64,000 nt of DNA, taken from NCBI RefSeq assembly GCF_900100655.1, contig NZ_FNCE01000006.1, positions 1-64,000 on the forward strand. The letters run 5' to 3'. Numbering within the stretch: position 1 is the stretch's first letter; the number at the start of each line of letters is the position of its first letter. The notes under the pieces are model-generated. The model ran no database searches. It worked only from the letters and a program-made list of their open reading frames with translations, and had not been told where the DNA came from. The translations under genes were made by a program, and so were the position numbers. Shown here in pieces: positions 24,216 to 33,336 of this stretch. Origin of the DNA: Limimonas halophila. Its GTDB lineage: Bacteria; Pseudomonadota; Alphaproteobacteria; Kiloniellales; Rhodovibrionaceae.

Positions 24216-25991
24216 GTGGCCTTCACCACCCGGCCCGAATTGCGCGGCACCTTCGGCGGCGTGGCCTCGACGCACTGGCTGGCGAGCCAGGCGGGCATGC
24301 GCATGCTGGAACTGGACGGCACCGCCGCCGACGCCGCGGTGGCGGCCGGGTTCACGCTTCAGGTCGTGGAGCCGCACCTGAACGGCCCCGGCGGCGAGGT
24401 GCCCATCCTGCACCACGCCCACGGCGACGCCCGCCCGACCGTGATTTGCGGCCAGGGCACCGCGCCCGCGCGCGCCACGGTCGCCGCGTTCCGCGAACTG
24501 GGGTTGGATCTGGTTCCCGGCACGGGCCTGCTGGCGGCCGTGGTGCCGGGGGCGTTCGACGCCTGGCTGCGCCTGCTGCGCGACCACGGCACGCTGTCGC
24601 TGGCAACCGTCCTCGCCCCCGCCATCCGCTACGCCGCCGACGGCCACCCGCTGCTGCCGGGCGCCGCCAACGCCATCGCCGGGCTGGCGCAGCGCTTCCG
24701 CGAGGACTGGCCGACCTCGGCCGCGGTCTTCCTGCCGCGCGACAGGCCGCCGGAGGCCAACGAGGGGTTCCGCAACCCGGCGCTCGCGGCGACCTACCGG
24801 CGCATCCTCGACGAGGCCGAAGCCGCCAGCGGCGACCGCGTCGAGCAGATCGAGGCGGCGCGGCGCACCTGGGCGCGCGGCTTCGTCGCCGAGGCCATCG
24901 ACCGCTTCTGCCGCACGCAGCGGGTGCGCGACACCTCCGGCCGCTGCCACGGCGGCTTTCTGACCGGCGACGACATGGCGCGCTGGCAGGCGGGCGTGGA
25001 AGCCCCCGTGGTGCACGAGCACGCGGGCTACACCGTGTGCAAGCCGGGGCCGTGGAGCCAGGGGCCGGTGCTGCTGCAACAGCTCGCCCTGCTGGACGGC
25101 CTGGACCTCGCCGGCATGGACCCGGCCGGCCCGGCCTTCGTCCACACCGTCACCGAGGCCGCCAAGCTGGCGCTGGCCGACCGCGAGGCCTTCTACGGCG
25201 ACCCGGCGTTCGCCGACGTGCCCATCGCGACGCTGCTCAGCGACGACCACGCGGCCCAGCGCCGGGCACTGATCGGCGAGCACGCCTCGACCGAGCTACG
25301 CCCCGGCACCATCCCCGGCCAGGGCACGGACGATCCGGTTCCGGTTCAGGCCCCGGACACCGCCGGCGAGGGCGCGCCGGGCACGGGCGAGCCGACGGTG
25401 CAGGACAAGCCGGGGGATACCTGCCACGTCGACGCCGTGGACCGCTGGGGCAACGCCGTCTCGGCCACGCCCTCGGGCGGGTGGCTGCAGGCCTCGCCCG
25501 TGATCCCGGAGCTGGGCTTTCCGCTCAACACGCGCGCGCAGATGTTCTGGCTGGCGGAAGACCACCCCAACGCGCTCGCCCCCGGCAAGCGCCCGCGCAC
25601 CACGCTCTCGGCCTCGATCGCGGTGCGCGACGGCCAAGCGGCGCTGGCGTGGGGAACGCCCGGCGGGGACTATCAGGACCAGTGGGCGCTGACCTTCTGG
25701 CTGCGCCACGTCCATCACGGCCTGAACCTACAGGAAGCCATCGACGCGCCCATGTTCTGCACCGACCACGCGCCCGCGTCGTTCTACCCGCGCCGCGCGC
25801 AGCCCGGCAGCCTGAACGTGGAAGCGCGCTTCGCCGAAACCACGCTGGCCGAGCTGCGCGAGCGCGGACACGGCGTGCGCATCCGCGACGCCTGGTCGCT
25901 TGGACGCCTGGCCGCGGCCGGCTTAACGGACGGCCAGGTGCGCGCCGCCGCCCACCCGCGCATGATGCAGGGCTACGCCGTGGCCCGCTAA
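24216..25991 (+). CDS. Gamma-glutamyltransferase family protein
   Basis: 591 aa. The N-terminus FTTRPELRGTFGGVASTHWL is that of the cytoplasmic GGT/acylase subfamily, with no signal peptide. VVEPHLNGPGGEVPILH is the donor-binding motif. The autocatalytic cleavage threonine is Thr402 in GDTCHVDAVDRWGNAVS, followed by TPSGGW and FPLNTRAQMFW. Self-cleavage would give large and small subunits. I chose GTG at 24216, with AGAGG six bases upstream, over the GTG at 24129, because homologues begin at this residue. It is divergent from dgcN-dgcA. Substrate not evident. Confidence 0.88.
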   Translation: MAFTTRPELRGTFGGVASTHWLASQAGMRMLELDGTAADAAVAAGFTLQVVEPHLNGPGGEVPILHHAHGDARPTVICGQGTAPARATVAAFRELGLDLVPGTGLLAAVVPGAFDAWLRLLRDHGTLSLATVLAPAIRYAADGHPLLPGAANAIAGLAQRFREDWPTSAAVFLPRDRPPEANEGFRNPALAATYRRILDEAEAASGDRVEQIEAARRTWARGFVAEAIDRFCRTQRVRDTSGRCHGGFLTGDDMARWQAGVEAPVVHEHAGYTVCKPGPWSQGPVLLQQLALLDGLDLAGMDPAGPAFVHTVTEAAKLALADREAFYGDPAFADVPIATLLSDDHAAQRRALIGEHASTELRPGTIPGQGTDDPVPVQAPDTAGEGAPGTGEPTVQDKPGDTCHVDAVDRWGNAVSATPSGGWLQASPVIPELGFPLNTRAQMFWLAEDHPNALAPGKRPRTTLSASIAVRDGQAALAWGTPGGDYQDQWALTFWLRHVHHGLNLQEAIDAPMFCTDHAPASFYPRRAQPGSLNVEARFAETTLAELRERGHGVRIRDAWSLGRLAAAGLTDGQVRAAAHPRMMQGYAVAR

Positions 25992-26013
25992 CCGCCACGA
26001 CCCGCAGAGGGCC

Positions 26014-27369
26014 ATGACCCGACTCGCCGCGATCCTGAAAGCTTGGCTGGCCGCGCTCACACCGGCGGCTGGCACGGCCCCCGACGGCGGGCGGGTGCGC
26101 CAGCGCACCCTGGTGCTGATCCGCTGGGTGGCCGTGATCGGCCAGACCGCGGCGCTGGTGATCGTGGCGGTGAGCCTGGGCTACTGCCTGCCGGTCGCGC
26201 CCGCGTTCCTGGCGGTGGGCGCGTCCGTCGCGGTCAACCTGCACGCCGAGTTCGTCCGCCCCGGCGGCGAGTGGCTGAGCGAGCGCGCCGCCGCGCTGTA
26301 TCTGGGCTACGACCTGCTGCAGCTCACTTTCCTGCTGGGCCTGACCGGCGGCCTCGCGAACCCCTTCGCCATCCTGATCCTGGCGCCGGTCACGGTGTCC
26401 GCCAGCCTGCTGTCGCGCACCACCACGCTGCTCCTGGCGACGCTGGCCGTGGTGGCGGCGAGCGCGATCGCCCTGGTGCACCTGCCCCTGCCCTGGCCCG
26501 GCGGCCTGGAGCTGCCGACGCTCTACATCCTGGGCAACTGGCTCGCCCTGGTGCTCGCGGTGCTCTTCATCGCCGTCTACGTGCTGGCCCTCGCCCGCGA
26601 GGCGCAGCGCCGCTCCGACGCCCTGGCGGCCACGCAGATGGCGCTGGCGCGCGAGCAGCGCCTGTCGGAGCTGGGCGGGCTGGCCGCCGCGGCGGCGCAC
26701 GAACTGGGCACGCCGCTGGGCACGATCGCGGTCGTGGCGCGCGAGCTGGCGACCGAGCTGCCGGACGACAGCCCCTACAAGGAGGACGCCGACCTGCTGG
26801 TGCAGGAAAGCGCGCGCTGCCGCGACATCCTCGACCGCCTGGGCCGGCGCCCGGCGAGCGACACCGGCGGCCCCTACAACTGGCTGAGCCTGCGCGGGCT
26901 GGTGGAGGCGGCGGCGACGCCCTACCACCGCTCGGGCGTGCGCTTCGAGGTGCGCACGGACCGCAACGCCACCGGCACCGAACCGACGGTGCCCCGCAGT
27001 CCCGAAATCCTGCACGCGCTCGGCACGCTCATCCACAATGCCATGCGCTTCGCGTCGGGCCGCGTGGACGCCGTCGTCGGCTGGAACGCCAGCGACGCCT
27101 GGGTCACGGTGCGCGACGACGGGCCGGGATTCACGTCCGATATTCTCTCGCGCCTGGGTGAGCCCTACATTTCCACTGGCAGCAGCGGGGCCGACGACCC
27201 AGGTCAGCACATGGGCCTTGGGATCTTCATCGCACGCACCCTGCTGGCGCGGACCGGGGGCGAGGTCAGCTTCGCCAACCGGCGCCCCGGCGCCGAGGTG
27301 CACGTGCGCTGGCCCCGGGCCCGCCTGGAGACCGGACCGGCGAGCTTGAGCGAGGCACAGCCGCAATGA
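26014..27369 (+). CDS. regB: Redox sensor histidine kinase RegB/PrrB-type
   Basis: 451 aa with six membrane helices in the first 195 residues. The quinone-site motif GGLANPF lies at 112-118. The H-box AAAAAHELGTPLGTI places the phosphorylated His at 229, and the redox-responsive Cys is at 269 in ESARCRDIL. The catalytic domain shows the N-box HALGTLIHNAMRFA, G1 VRDDGPGF and G2 GLGIFIARTLL. RegB autophosphorylates under reducing conditions and phosphorylates RegA. The stop overlaps the start of regA by four bases, so the two are coupled. The gene begins 22 bases after the gamma-glutamyltransferase-like gene. Confidence 0.95.
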   Translation: MTRLAAILKAWLAALTPAAGTAPDGGRVRQRTLVLIRWVAVIGQTAALVIVAVSLGYCLPVAPAFLAVGASVAVNLHAEFVRPGGEWLSERAAALYLGYDLLQLTFLLGLTGGLANPFAILILAPVTVSASLLSRTTTLLLATLAVVAASAIALVHLPLPWPGGLELPTLYILGNWLALVLAVLFIAVYVLALAREAQRRSDALAATQMALAREQRLSELGGLAAAAAHELGTPLGTIAVVARELATELPDDSPYKEDADLLVQESARCRDILDRLGRRPASDTGGPYNWLSLRGLVEAAATPYHRSGVRFEVRTDRNATGTEPTVPRSPEILHALGTLIHNAMRFASGRVDAVVGWNASDAWVTVRDDGPGFTSDILSRLGEPYISTGSSGADDPGQHMGLGIFIARTLLARTGGEVSFANRRPGAEVHVRWPRARLETGPASLSEAQPQ

Positions 27370-27953
27370 ACGAAAGCCAGAACCAGCACCCCGACCCGAG
27401 CGACGCCCACGACGCCGGCCTGGAAGCCTACGGCCGCCTGCTGATCGTCGACGACGACGAGCGCTTCCTGCGCCGCGTCAGCCGCGCCATGGACCGCCGG
27501 GGCTTCGAGGTGGAAACGGCCACCGGCGTCGCGGACGCGGTCGAAACCGCCCAGCGCATCCGGCCGTCCTACGCCGTGGTCGACCTGCGCCTGGAGGACG
27601 GCAACGGGCTGGAGGTCGTGCAGGCCATTCAGCAACACATCCCCGACTGCCGCGTCGTGGTGCTGACGGGATACGGCAACATCGCCACCGCCGTGGCCGC
27701 GGTGAAGGCGGGCGCGGTTGACTACCTGGCCAAGCCCGCGGACGCCGATCAGATCACGGCCGCGCTCATCATCGACAACGGCGAGCTGCCGCCGCCGCCG
27801 GAACACCCGATGAGCGCCGACCGCGTGCGCTGGGAGCACATCCAGCGCGTCTACGAGGAATGCGACCGCAACGTCTCGGAAACCGCGCGGCGCCTGCGCA
27901 TGCACCGGCGCACGCTGCAGCGCATCCTGAGCAAGTACGCGCCGCAGCCGTAA
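27366..27953 (+). CDS. regA: Redox response regulator RegA/PrrA/ActR
   Basis: 195 aa. The receiver domain has the acidic pair LLIVDDDERF, phospho-acceptor Asp73 in AVVDLRLEDGNG, VVLTGYGNIATAV and Lys in DYLAKPAD. A proline linker is followed by the Fis-type helix-turn-helix WEHIQRVYEECDRNVSETAR and RRLRMHRRTLQRILSK, which is almost invariant in RegA proteins. It regulates genes of respiration, carbon fixation or photosynthesis depending on the host. Slightly longer than the usual 180-185 aa because of a polar N-terminal extension. Confidence 0.96.
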   Translation: MNESQNQHPDPSDAHDAGLEAYGRLLIVDDDERFLRRVSRAMDRRGFEVETATGVADAVETAQRIRPSYAVVDLRLEDGNGLEVVQAIQQHIPDCRVVVLTGYGNIATAVAAVKAGAVDYLAKPADADQITAALIIDNGELPPPPEHPMSADRVRWEHIQRVYEECDRNVSETARRLRMHRRTLQRILSKYAPQP

Positions 27954-27965
27954 GGTCCGGCCGGA

Positions 27966-28394
27966 TCAGGCCCCGGCGACGAGGTTGAGGAGGTAGATGG
28001 CGATCACGCCGAGCGCGAAGATGCCCAGTCCCTTCAGGGCCAGGCCGAGGTAGGTGTCGCCGAAGCGCTGCTGCTTGGCGGGCTTCCTCCTGGCCTGCTG
28101 CCGCGCCTGCCGGCGCTCGCGCGATTCCTCGGCCTCGCGCCGGACCTCGGCACGCTTTTCCGCGACCTGCTGGTTGTGCCGGTCGACCTCGTTGTCGCGG
28201 TAGATGGTCCGCGAGCGGAAGACTTCGTTGCGGTCGTCCCAATATTCCTCGGTGACGCGCAGCGCCGGATAGCGCCGACTCTGGATCATGCGCTTGGCTT
28301 CGAGCAGCGCCAGATCCTTGTCGTCGAAGAACGCCTGGATCTTCCAGTCACCGTTCGTGAAGGTGTGGATTTCGTAGCTGCGGTCGTCGGCCAT
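27966..28394 (-). CDS. Hypothetical protein with C-terminal membrane anchor
   Basis: 142 aa. The N-terminal 75 residues form an alpha/beta domain (SYEIHTFTNGDWKIQAFFDD, LALLEAKRMIQSRRYPALRV). A long charged Arg/Glu/Gln helix follows (VAEKRAEVRREAEESRERR). The last 25 residues are a hydrophobic anchor (LALKGLGIFALGVIAIYLLN), so this is a tail-anchored protein facing the cytoplasm. ATG at 28394. It is convergent with regA (13-base gap) and 28 bases after the PAS protein gene, with which it is probably co-transcribed. Family not recognised beyond occurrence in related genomes. Confidence 0.7.
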   Translation of the reverse strand: MADDRSYEIHTFTNGDWKIQAFFDDKDLALLEAKRMIQSRRYPALRVTEEYWDDRNEVFRSRTIYRDNEVDRHNQQVAEKRAEVRREAEESRERRQARQQARRKPAKQQRFGDTYLGLALKGLGIFALGVIAIYLLNLVAGA

Positions 28395-28422
28395 GGGCGA
28401 CCCGGTTCCGTGGTGGCGGCCG

Positions 28423-28875
28423 TCAGGCGCTGCCGTCGGCCGGCTTGCCGTTGGCGGCGCCGAGAACGTGGTCGATGGTCGCCCCATCATCCGACAGAGG
28501 CAACAGGATACTGCGATACAGTGTGGGCGTGCCGCCGACCTCGGCCTCGCCGCCGATGCTCATGGGGATGCGCTTGTCGAGCATCCGGCTGAGCGGCTTG
28601 AGGGCCTGGTACAGCAGGGTGTCGCCGGGGCAATCGGCCACCTGCGTGCCCGGTTCCAGCACATGGCCGGTCAGCAGGTTTTCGCCGATGGCCTGGAGCC
28701 GGGACGCGCTCACCGGCTCGTCCAGCTTCAGCAGGAAGCAGTTGGGCCAGTCGTCCCCGATCGTTTCCGGATCGATCTCGCCCACCGGCGGATACTCGCG
28801 CTCGTTGCGCAGATCGTCCCAGTAGGCCATGAGGCGAAGGACAAGCCGCCGCTCTTCCGGCCGGTAGACCGCCAT
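28423..28875 (-). CDS. PAS domain-containing protein (PAS_5 type)
   Basis: 150 aa consisting of one PAS_5-type domain: LRLMAYWDDLRNEREYPPVGEID, DDWPNCFLLKLDE, IGENLLTGHVLE, LYQALKPLSRMLDKRIPMSIGGEA and LYRSILLPLSDDG. This is the usual pattern of alphaproteobacterial single-domain PAS_5 proteins. These are presumed sensory or regulatory, with no output domain. ATG at 28875, no signal peptide. It lies between a LysR gene and a tail-anchored unknown, all on the minus strand. Confidence 0.85.
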   Translation of the reverse strand: MAVYRPEERRLVLRLMAYWDDLRNEREYPPVGEIDPETIGDDWPNCFLLKLDEPVSASRLQAIGENLLTGHVLEPGTQVADCPGDTLLYQALKPLSRMLDKRIPMSIGGEAEVGGTPTLYRSILLPLSDDGATIDHVLGAANGKPADGSA

Positions 28876-29001
28876 CGTTCTCCCCCTGCTGTCATCGCGA
28901 GCCGCTTCACGATGCGGGTGGCGGTTTAAGATGAAGTAAACCGTGACTCGGGCGGCGCCACATCAACCGATGCGATCAACACCCGGGGCGGGCATCGCGT
29001 C

Positions 29002-29919
29002 TCAGCTTTCGAAAAGGAACGCGCGGTCGGTGTGGGCGCGCTCGCGCAGGAAGTCGCTGACCGCGCGGATGCGGGCACTGTGCCGCGTTTCCTCGTGGGT
29101 GAGCAACTTCAGGTTGAGGCGGTAGCCGAAGTCCAGGGCGACGTCGATCATGTCCGGACGCGACTGCGCGATGTAGGGCGGCAGCAGGCCGATCCCCAGG
29201 CCGCTTTCCAGCGCCTCGAGGTAGGAACTCAGCGCCGTCACGCGAACGCGAACGCGCGGGTGGCTTTCGATGAAGGAGCGCCAGATCCCCAGCTCGTCGG
29301 CCCAGTGGAAGTGGTGCAGATCGACCACGGCGTGGTCGTAGAGCTGGTCCAGGCTGGCGGGCGTGCCGTTGGCGTCGAGATAGGTGGTGCTGGCGTAGAA
29401 GCGGTAGCGCACCGTCCCCAGGGACCGCGAGATCAGGCGCGGGTCGCGCGGCTCCCCGAAGCGCAGCGCAATGTCGGCCTCGCGCGCCCCCAAGTCCATG
29501 TAGCGGCTGGTCGCCAGGGTATCCAGCATGATCGCTGGATGGGCGGCGTTGAAAGCCGGCAGGTTGGGCAGCACCCAACACGAGATCAGCCCCTCGCTGC
29601 CCGTCACGCGCACGACGCCGCGCGGTTCCGCGTCGACGTCCACCAACTCGCGTTCCAGCGCCAGCGCCTCCGATTCCATGCGCTCAACGTGGGGAACCAT
29701 GACGTCGGCGGCGGGGGTGGGTCGCATGCCGTGTCCCCGGTGATCGAAGAGCTTCGTGCCCAGGCGGTGCTCCAGGGCCTGAATGCGGCGGCTCACCGTG
29801 GACTGCCGCGTGCCCAGGCGCTGCGCGGCGCGGGAATAGCTCCCCGCCCGCACCACGGCCAGGAAGATGCGCACGTCGTCCCAGTCCCCCAGCGCCTGCG
29901 AACCTATGCCCATGTGCAT
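29002..29919 (-). CDS. LysR-family transcriptional regulator
   Basis: 305 aa. The N-terminal winged helix-turn-helix is DVRIFLAVVRAGSYSRAAQRL then STVSRRIQALEHRLGTKLFD. The LysR effector domain continues with VVRVTGSEGLISCWVLPNLP, ADIALRFGEPRDPRLISRSL and SGLGIGLLPPYIA. ATG at 29919 or 29913 are both possible; neither has a strong ribosome site. It is divergent from an XRE regulator gene (231-base gap), and no obvious target operon adjoins it, so its regulon cannot be guessed. Confidence 0.9.
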   Translation of the reverse strand: MHMGIGSQALGDWDDVRIFLAVVRAGSYSRAAQRLGTRQSTVSRRIQALEHRLGTKLFDHRGHGMRPTPAADVMVPHVERMESEALALERELVDVDAEPRGVVRVTGSEGLISCWVLPNLPAFNAAHPAIMLDTLATSRYMDLGAREADIALRFGEPRDPRLISRSLGTVRYRFYASTTYLDANGTPASLDQLYDHAVVDLHHFHWADELGIWRSFIESHPRVRVRVTALSSYLEALESGLGIGLLPPYIAQSRPDMIDVALDFGYRLNLKLLTHEETRHSARIRAVSDFLRERAHTDRAFLFES

Positions 29920-30150
29920 ACCACTGTCGCCGATTTCGCCCACGCACACATATGCGTCGAATGTTAAATCTTGAGTAGCGCTTAGGCGAGGGGATGAACG
30001 GCAGGCATGTGCCACCACCGCTTCGGGCGTGAGACGCGGCCGGTCCGGCTTCGCGAATCGCACCCACCCGATCCGCGCCGCAGCTGACGTCCGGCACACC
30101 GGACGAACCGTGCACCCCAATCACACAACACGGGACGAGCAGGAGGCCAC

Positions 30151-30612
30151 ATGGAAGGGGACGCCAGCGCTTTCATGCACGCGAAGGGGGGCTGGACCGA
30201 GCCGGCCGCGGCCTCCGTCGGGGAGCCGGTCAGCCGGCCCGGCGACGTGGACAAGCAGGTCGCCCGGCGCATCCGCGCGGCGCGGTTGCAACGGGGCCTC
30301 TCCCAGAACGAACTGGCGCAGGCCATGAACCTCAGCCTGCAACAGGTTCACAAGTACGAGACGGCGCGCAACCGCATCGGCGCGGCGCGGTTGGCCCAGG
30401 TGGCCGAGGTCCTGGACATCGGCGTGGATTCGCTGTTCGACGACCCGACCCGGGGCCACGCGCGCGCCGAAAACGGCAGCAGCCGCGAGTGCCTCGAACT
30501 GGTGCGCAACTTTCAACGGGTGGCGGACCGCAACCAGCGCTCGGCCTTCCTGGCGCTGCTGCGTGCGGCCGCGGCCGGGGAATCCGGCGGCACCGCGGAC
30601 GAGGACGGATGA
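30151..30612 (+). CDS. XRE-family regulator at the head of the exopolysaccharide locus
   Basis: 153 aa. After a 30-residue leader, a Cro/C1 helix-turn-helix spans about 36-92 (VARRIRAARLQRGLSQNELA, SLQQVHKYETARNRIGAARL, EVLDIGVDSLFDDP). The C-terminal part (ECLELVRNFQRVADRNQRSA) is the helical tail typical of alphaproteobacterial XRE proteins of this size, several of which control polysaccharide genes. ATG at 30151 has AGGAGG upstream. It is the first plus-strand gene before the secretion and EPS genes. Confidence 0.88.
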   Translation: MEGDASAFMHAKGGWTEPAAASVGEPVSRPGDVDKQVARRIRAARLQRGLSQNELAQAMNLSLQQVHKYETARNRIGAARLAQVAEVLDIGVDSLFDDPTRGHARAENGSSRECLELVRNFQRVADRNQRSAFLALLRAAAAGESGGTADEDG

Positions 30613-30810
30613 CGCCGATCCGGGCGCAGGGGATGGCGGCGCACGCACCCACACCCAGAGATACACCTTTCACGATTTACTGAATCGCATCAGTTGTCAC
30701 ATCGTTGCGCGTGTGGTTCATTCAGCCGCATGCACGCGGTGCGGCGACAGTCCACGACAAACGGCCCGCAGGCGGCGCGGACGCCGGCGTTCACCCGTCG
30801 GCGGGCCGGC

Positions 30811-31518
30811 ATGCGGATGGATGCGCCCCGCCCCATACTGGCCGCGGCCATCCTTGCCGCCGTCCTGACGGCAGGCGCCCCTCCCGCCCACGGCGGGAGC
30901 GACGCCCCCGGCCAGGGTGACGTCCCCGACCGGGCTGCCGACACCACGCAGCGCACCGACACCATCCAGCGCACAGACCGGGGCGTCCGCGTCACGCTCG
31001 GCGACGGGCTGACGGTCATCGTGCCCGAGCGCGTCGCCGCGCGCGCCGACGCGCTGGCGGCGACGGCAAGCCCCGCGTTGCGCCGGCGCACGCGTGCTCT
31101 CCTCCGCCAAAACGCCGCCGACGATCCCGCCATGGCCGCGGCGCTCGGCACCTACCTCGCCCAGCGCGATCCCGAGCGCGCCCGCACGATCCGCCGCACC
31201 GTGCGGCGGTTTACCAGCGCCGGCGGCGCGCTCCTCGGGGGTGAGCGCGACCGAAGCACCGCCACACAAGGCACCGCCACGCAAGGCACAGCGGGAAGCG
31301 GCCTCGCCACGCCGGACGCGGCGCGCGGCGGCGACCCGGACGGTGTCGGCACCGGCGCGGTCGCGGACGCCGGCAGCGGTTCCGCCGGCGGCGGTGTCCG
31401 GATAACCGGCGGGACCGGCGGCGGCCGGGCGCCGGCGCCGCAGCAGACGCTGCTGTCCTCGCCCGGCGTCACGGTCCAGGCCCCGGCCTCGCGCGTGGCG
31501 AGCCCCACGCTGCCCTGA
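30811..31518 (+). CDS. Secreted hypothetical protein
   Basis: 235 aa with a clear signal peptide (RPILAAAILAAVLTAGAPPAHG). The mature part has a short folded segment (GVRVTLGDGLTVIVPERVAA, LRRRTRALLRQNAADDPAMA) and a long low-complexity Gly/Thr/Ala tail containing a duplicated GTATQGTA. No known domain. ATG at 30811 is preferred over upstream in-frame starts because it gives a normal signal peptide. It is six bases ahead of the outer-membrane barrel gene, so it is probably the first gene of the EPS export operon. Confidence 0.68.
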   Translation: MRMDAPRPILAAAILAAVLTAGAPPAHGGSDAPGQGDVPDRAADTTQRTDTIQRTDRGVRVTLGDGLTVIVPERVAARADALAATASPALRRRTRALLRQNAADDPAMAAALGTYLAQRDPERARTIRRTVRRFTSAGGALLGGERDRSTATQGTATQGTAGSGLATPDAARGGDPDGVGTGAVADAGSGSAGGGVRITGGTGGGRAPAPQQTLLSSPGVTVQAPASRVASPTLP

Positions 31519-31524
31519 ACCGTC

Positions 31525-32784
31525 ATGCGGAATCGGACGCCAAGACGATCGCGGCGCATGGCGACGCTGGTGAGCCTGACGACGATGCTGGCCGCCCAGC
31601 CCGCGCCGACCCAGGACCTGAAGCCCGGCCAGACGGTGCGCGACCGCGAGCACCAGCCCACGGCGGCGCGCGGCGTGCGGCTGGGCAGCTTCACGCTGGA
31701 ACCGGCGCTCGAACTCGCAACGGCCTACGACGACAACATCCGCGCCAGCTCGGCCAACCGCGCGGGCGATCTGGTCAGCGAGATCCGTCCCCGGCTGGCG
31801 CTCACGTCCGACTGGGCGAACCACGCCCTCACCGTCCGCGGCGGGGCCGAGGTGGTGCGCCACGCCAAAAATCCCGGTGAAGACCGGATCGACGCCGATC
31901 TGGACGTCAACGGCCGCCTGGACCCCACGCCGGCCAGCAAGGTCACGGCAAACCTTCACCTGGCGCGCGACCACGAAAGCCGCGCCGACCCGAACGACCC
32001 CGGCGGCGCCGAACCCACACCGATCAACCGCGTGACGGGCGAGGTCACGGGCACCTACCGCTTCGCCGATTTCACGGTGGACCTGGCCGGCATCGCCGAA
32101 CACCGCGACTTCGAGGACGTGCCCGCCGCCACCGGCGGCACGATCGACAACGACGCCCGCGACCGCACGACCTGGCGGGTGTCCGCGCGCGGCGCCTACC
32201 GCGTCTGGCCGGGCCTGAAGAGCTTCGTCGAAGCCACCTACGGCCGCACCAGCTTCGCCGGGCGCCTGCGCGCGGACGGCCTGGACCGCGACGGGCAAAG
32301 CATCGAACTCGTCTCCGGCACCAGCTTCGCCATCACCGGCATGACCTTCGGCGAAGCCTTCGCGGGCGTGCAGCGGGAAACCTACGACGATCCCCGGCTC
32401 GGCCGGACCGTCGGCGCGGTATCGGGGGCGTCGCTGACCAGCACGATCACGCCGCTGATCACGCTCAAGCTGCAAATGGACCGCACGCTCCAGCTCACGA
32501 CCGTGCCGCGAGCGGTCGCCTTTCGCTCGACGGCCGTGCGCTTCGGCTACGACCACGAGCTGCTGCGCCAGCTCATGCTCGGGCTCGATCTGGCCTACAC
32601 GCGCAACAGCTTCATCGGCACGCGGCGGCTGGACGAGTCCTACGACCTCAATTTCACCGCCGACTACCGCCTGAACCGCACGGTTCACCTCACCGCCCGG
32701 ATCGCGCGCAACCAGCGCGTCTCCACCGGCGATGCCGATTTCACGCGCCACCGCGTGGGTCTCGGCGTGCGGCTGCAATATTGA
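31525..32784 (+). CDS. Outer-membrane beta-barrel protein of EPS locus
   Basis: 419 aa with a basic N-terminus and short hydrophobic export segment (MATLVSLTTMLAAQPAPTQ). Many amphipathic strands of 8-12 residues follow (LEPALELATAYDDNIRAS, ALTVRGGAEVVRHA, VTGTYRFADFTVDLAG), and the chain ends in an aromatic residue (VGLGVRLQY), the outer-membrane insertion signal. It resembles the BBP2-type outer-membrane beta-barrels often found next to Wza/Wzc genes. It may help the polymer cross or attach to the outer membrane (inference). Confidence 0.82.
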   Translation: MRNRTPRRSRRMATLVSLTTMLAAQPAPTQDLKPGQTVRDREHQPTAARGVRLGSFTLEPALELATAYDDNIRASSANRAGDLVSEIRPRLALTSDWANHALTVRGGAEVVRHAKNPGEDRIDADLDVNGRLDPTPASKVTANLHLARDHESRADPNDPGGAEPTPINRVTGEVTGTYRFADFTVDLAGIAEHRDFEDVPAATGGTIDNDARDRTTWRVSARGAYRVWPGLKSFVEATYGRTSFAGRLRADGLDRDGQSIELVSGTSFAITGMTFGEAFAGVQRETYDDPRLGRTVGAVSGASLTSTITPLITLKLQMDRTLQLTTVPRAVAFRSTAVRFGYDHELLRQLMLGLDLAYTRNSFIGTRRLDESYDLNFTADYRLNRTVHLTARIARNQRVSTGDADFTRHRVGLGVRLQY

Positions 32785-32794
32785 GGAAACGACG

Positions 32795-33322
32795 ATGCTG
32801 CGCCGGATCATCGCCGTGATCGCCGCCGTTTCGGTGCTCGTGAGCGGCGCCGTGGCCGCCGGGGACGCCGGGCGCTACCGCCTGACGGCGGGCGACCGCC
32901 TCGAAATCCAGGTGCACGGTCACGAGCGCCTGACCACCGAGGCCACGCTGGACGGCACGGGCGCGGTGTCGCTCGCCCTCGTCGGCGAGGTGCGGCTGGC
33001 CGGGCTGACGGCGGGTCAGGCGGCCGAACGCATCGCGGGCGCCTACGAGCGCGGCTATCTCGACACCGCGCGCGTGAGCGTGCGCGTGCTCAATCACCGC
33101 CCCGTTTTCGTGCTGGGCGAGGTCGAGGAGCCCGGCCGCTACGACTACGAGCGCGGGCTGACGGTGTTGCAGGCCGTGGCGCTCGCGGGCGGCTACAGCT
33201 ACCGCGCCGATCCCGACGACATCACCGTGGTGCGCGGGCGCAGCGGCAAACGCCGGGACGCGGGCGAAACCACGCGGTTGTTGCCGGGCGACACCGTGCG
33301 CGTCGGTCAGCGCTTCTTCTGA
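32795..33322 (+). CDS. Polysaccharide export protein, Wza-like
   Basis: 175 aa with a signal peptide (RRIIAVIAAVSVLVSGAVAA). A Poly_export domain follows (YRLTAGDRLEIQVHGHERLT, GAVSLALVGEVRLAGLTAGQ) and then an SLBB-type domain (VFVLGEVEEPGRYDYERGLT, VLQAVALAGGYSYRADP). There is no lipobox cysteine and no C-terminal trans-outer-membrane helix, so it is the short periplasmic type. ATG at 32795 has GAGGAAA nearby. It is followed by the Wzc-like gene after 14 bases. It forms part of the export conduit. Confidence 0.93.
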   Translation: MLRRIIAVIAAVSVLVSGAVAAGDAGRYRLTAGDRLEIQVHGHERLTTEATLDGTGAVSLALVGEVRLAGLTAGQAAERIAGAYERGYLDTARVSVRVLNHRPVFVLGEVEEPGRYDYERGLTVLQAVALAGGYSYRADPDDITVVRGRSGKRRDAGETTRLLPGDTVRVGQRFF

Positions 33323-33336
33323 GCGTGGGGGCTGCC

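Noticed and set aside
29002-30150. A link between the LysR gene and the exopolysaccharide locus
   Set aside because: The LysR gene is only divergent from the XRE gene by position; no LysR-type T-N11-A site that I could justify is visible in the gap.
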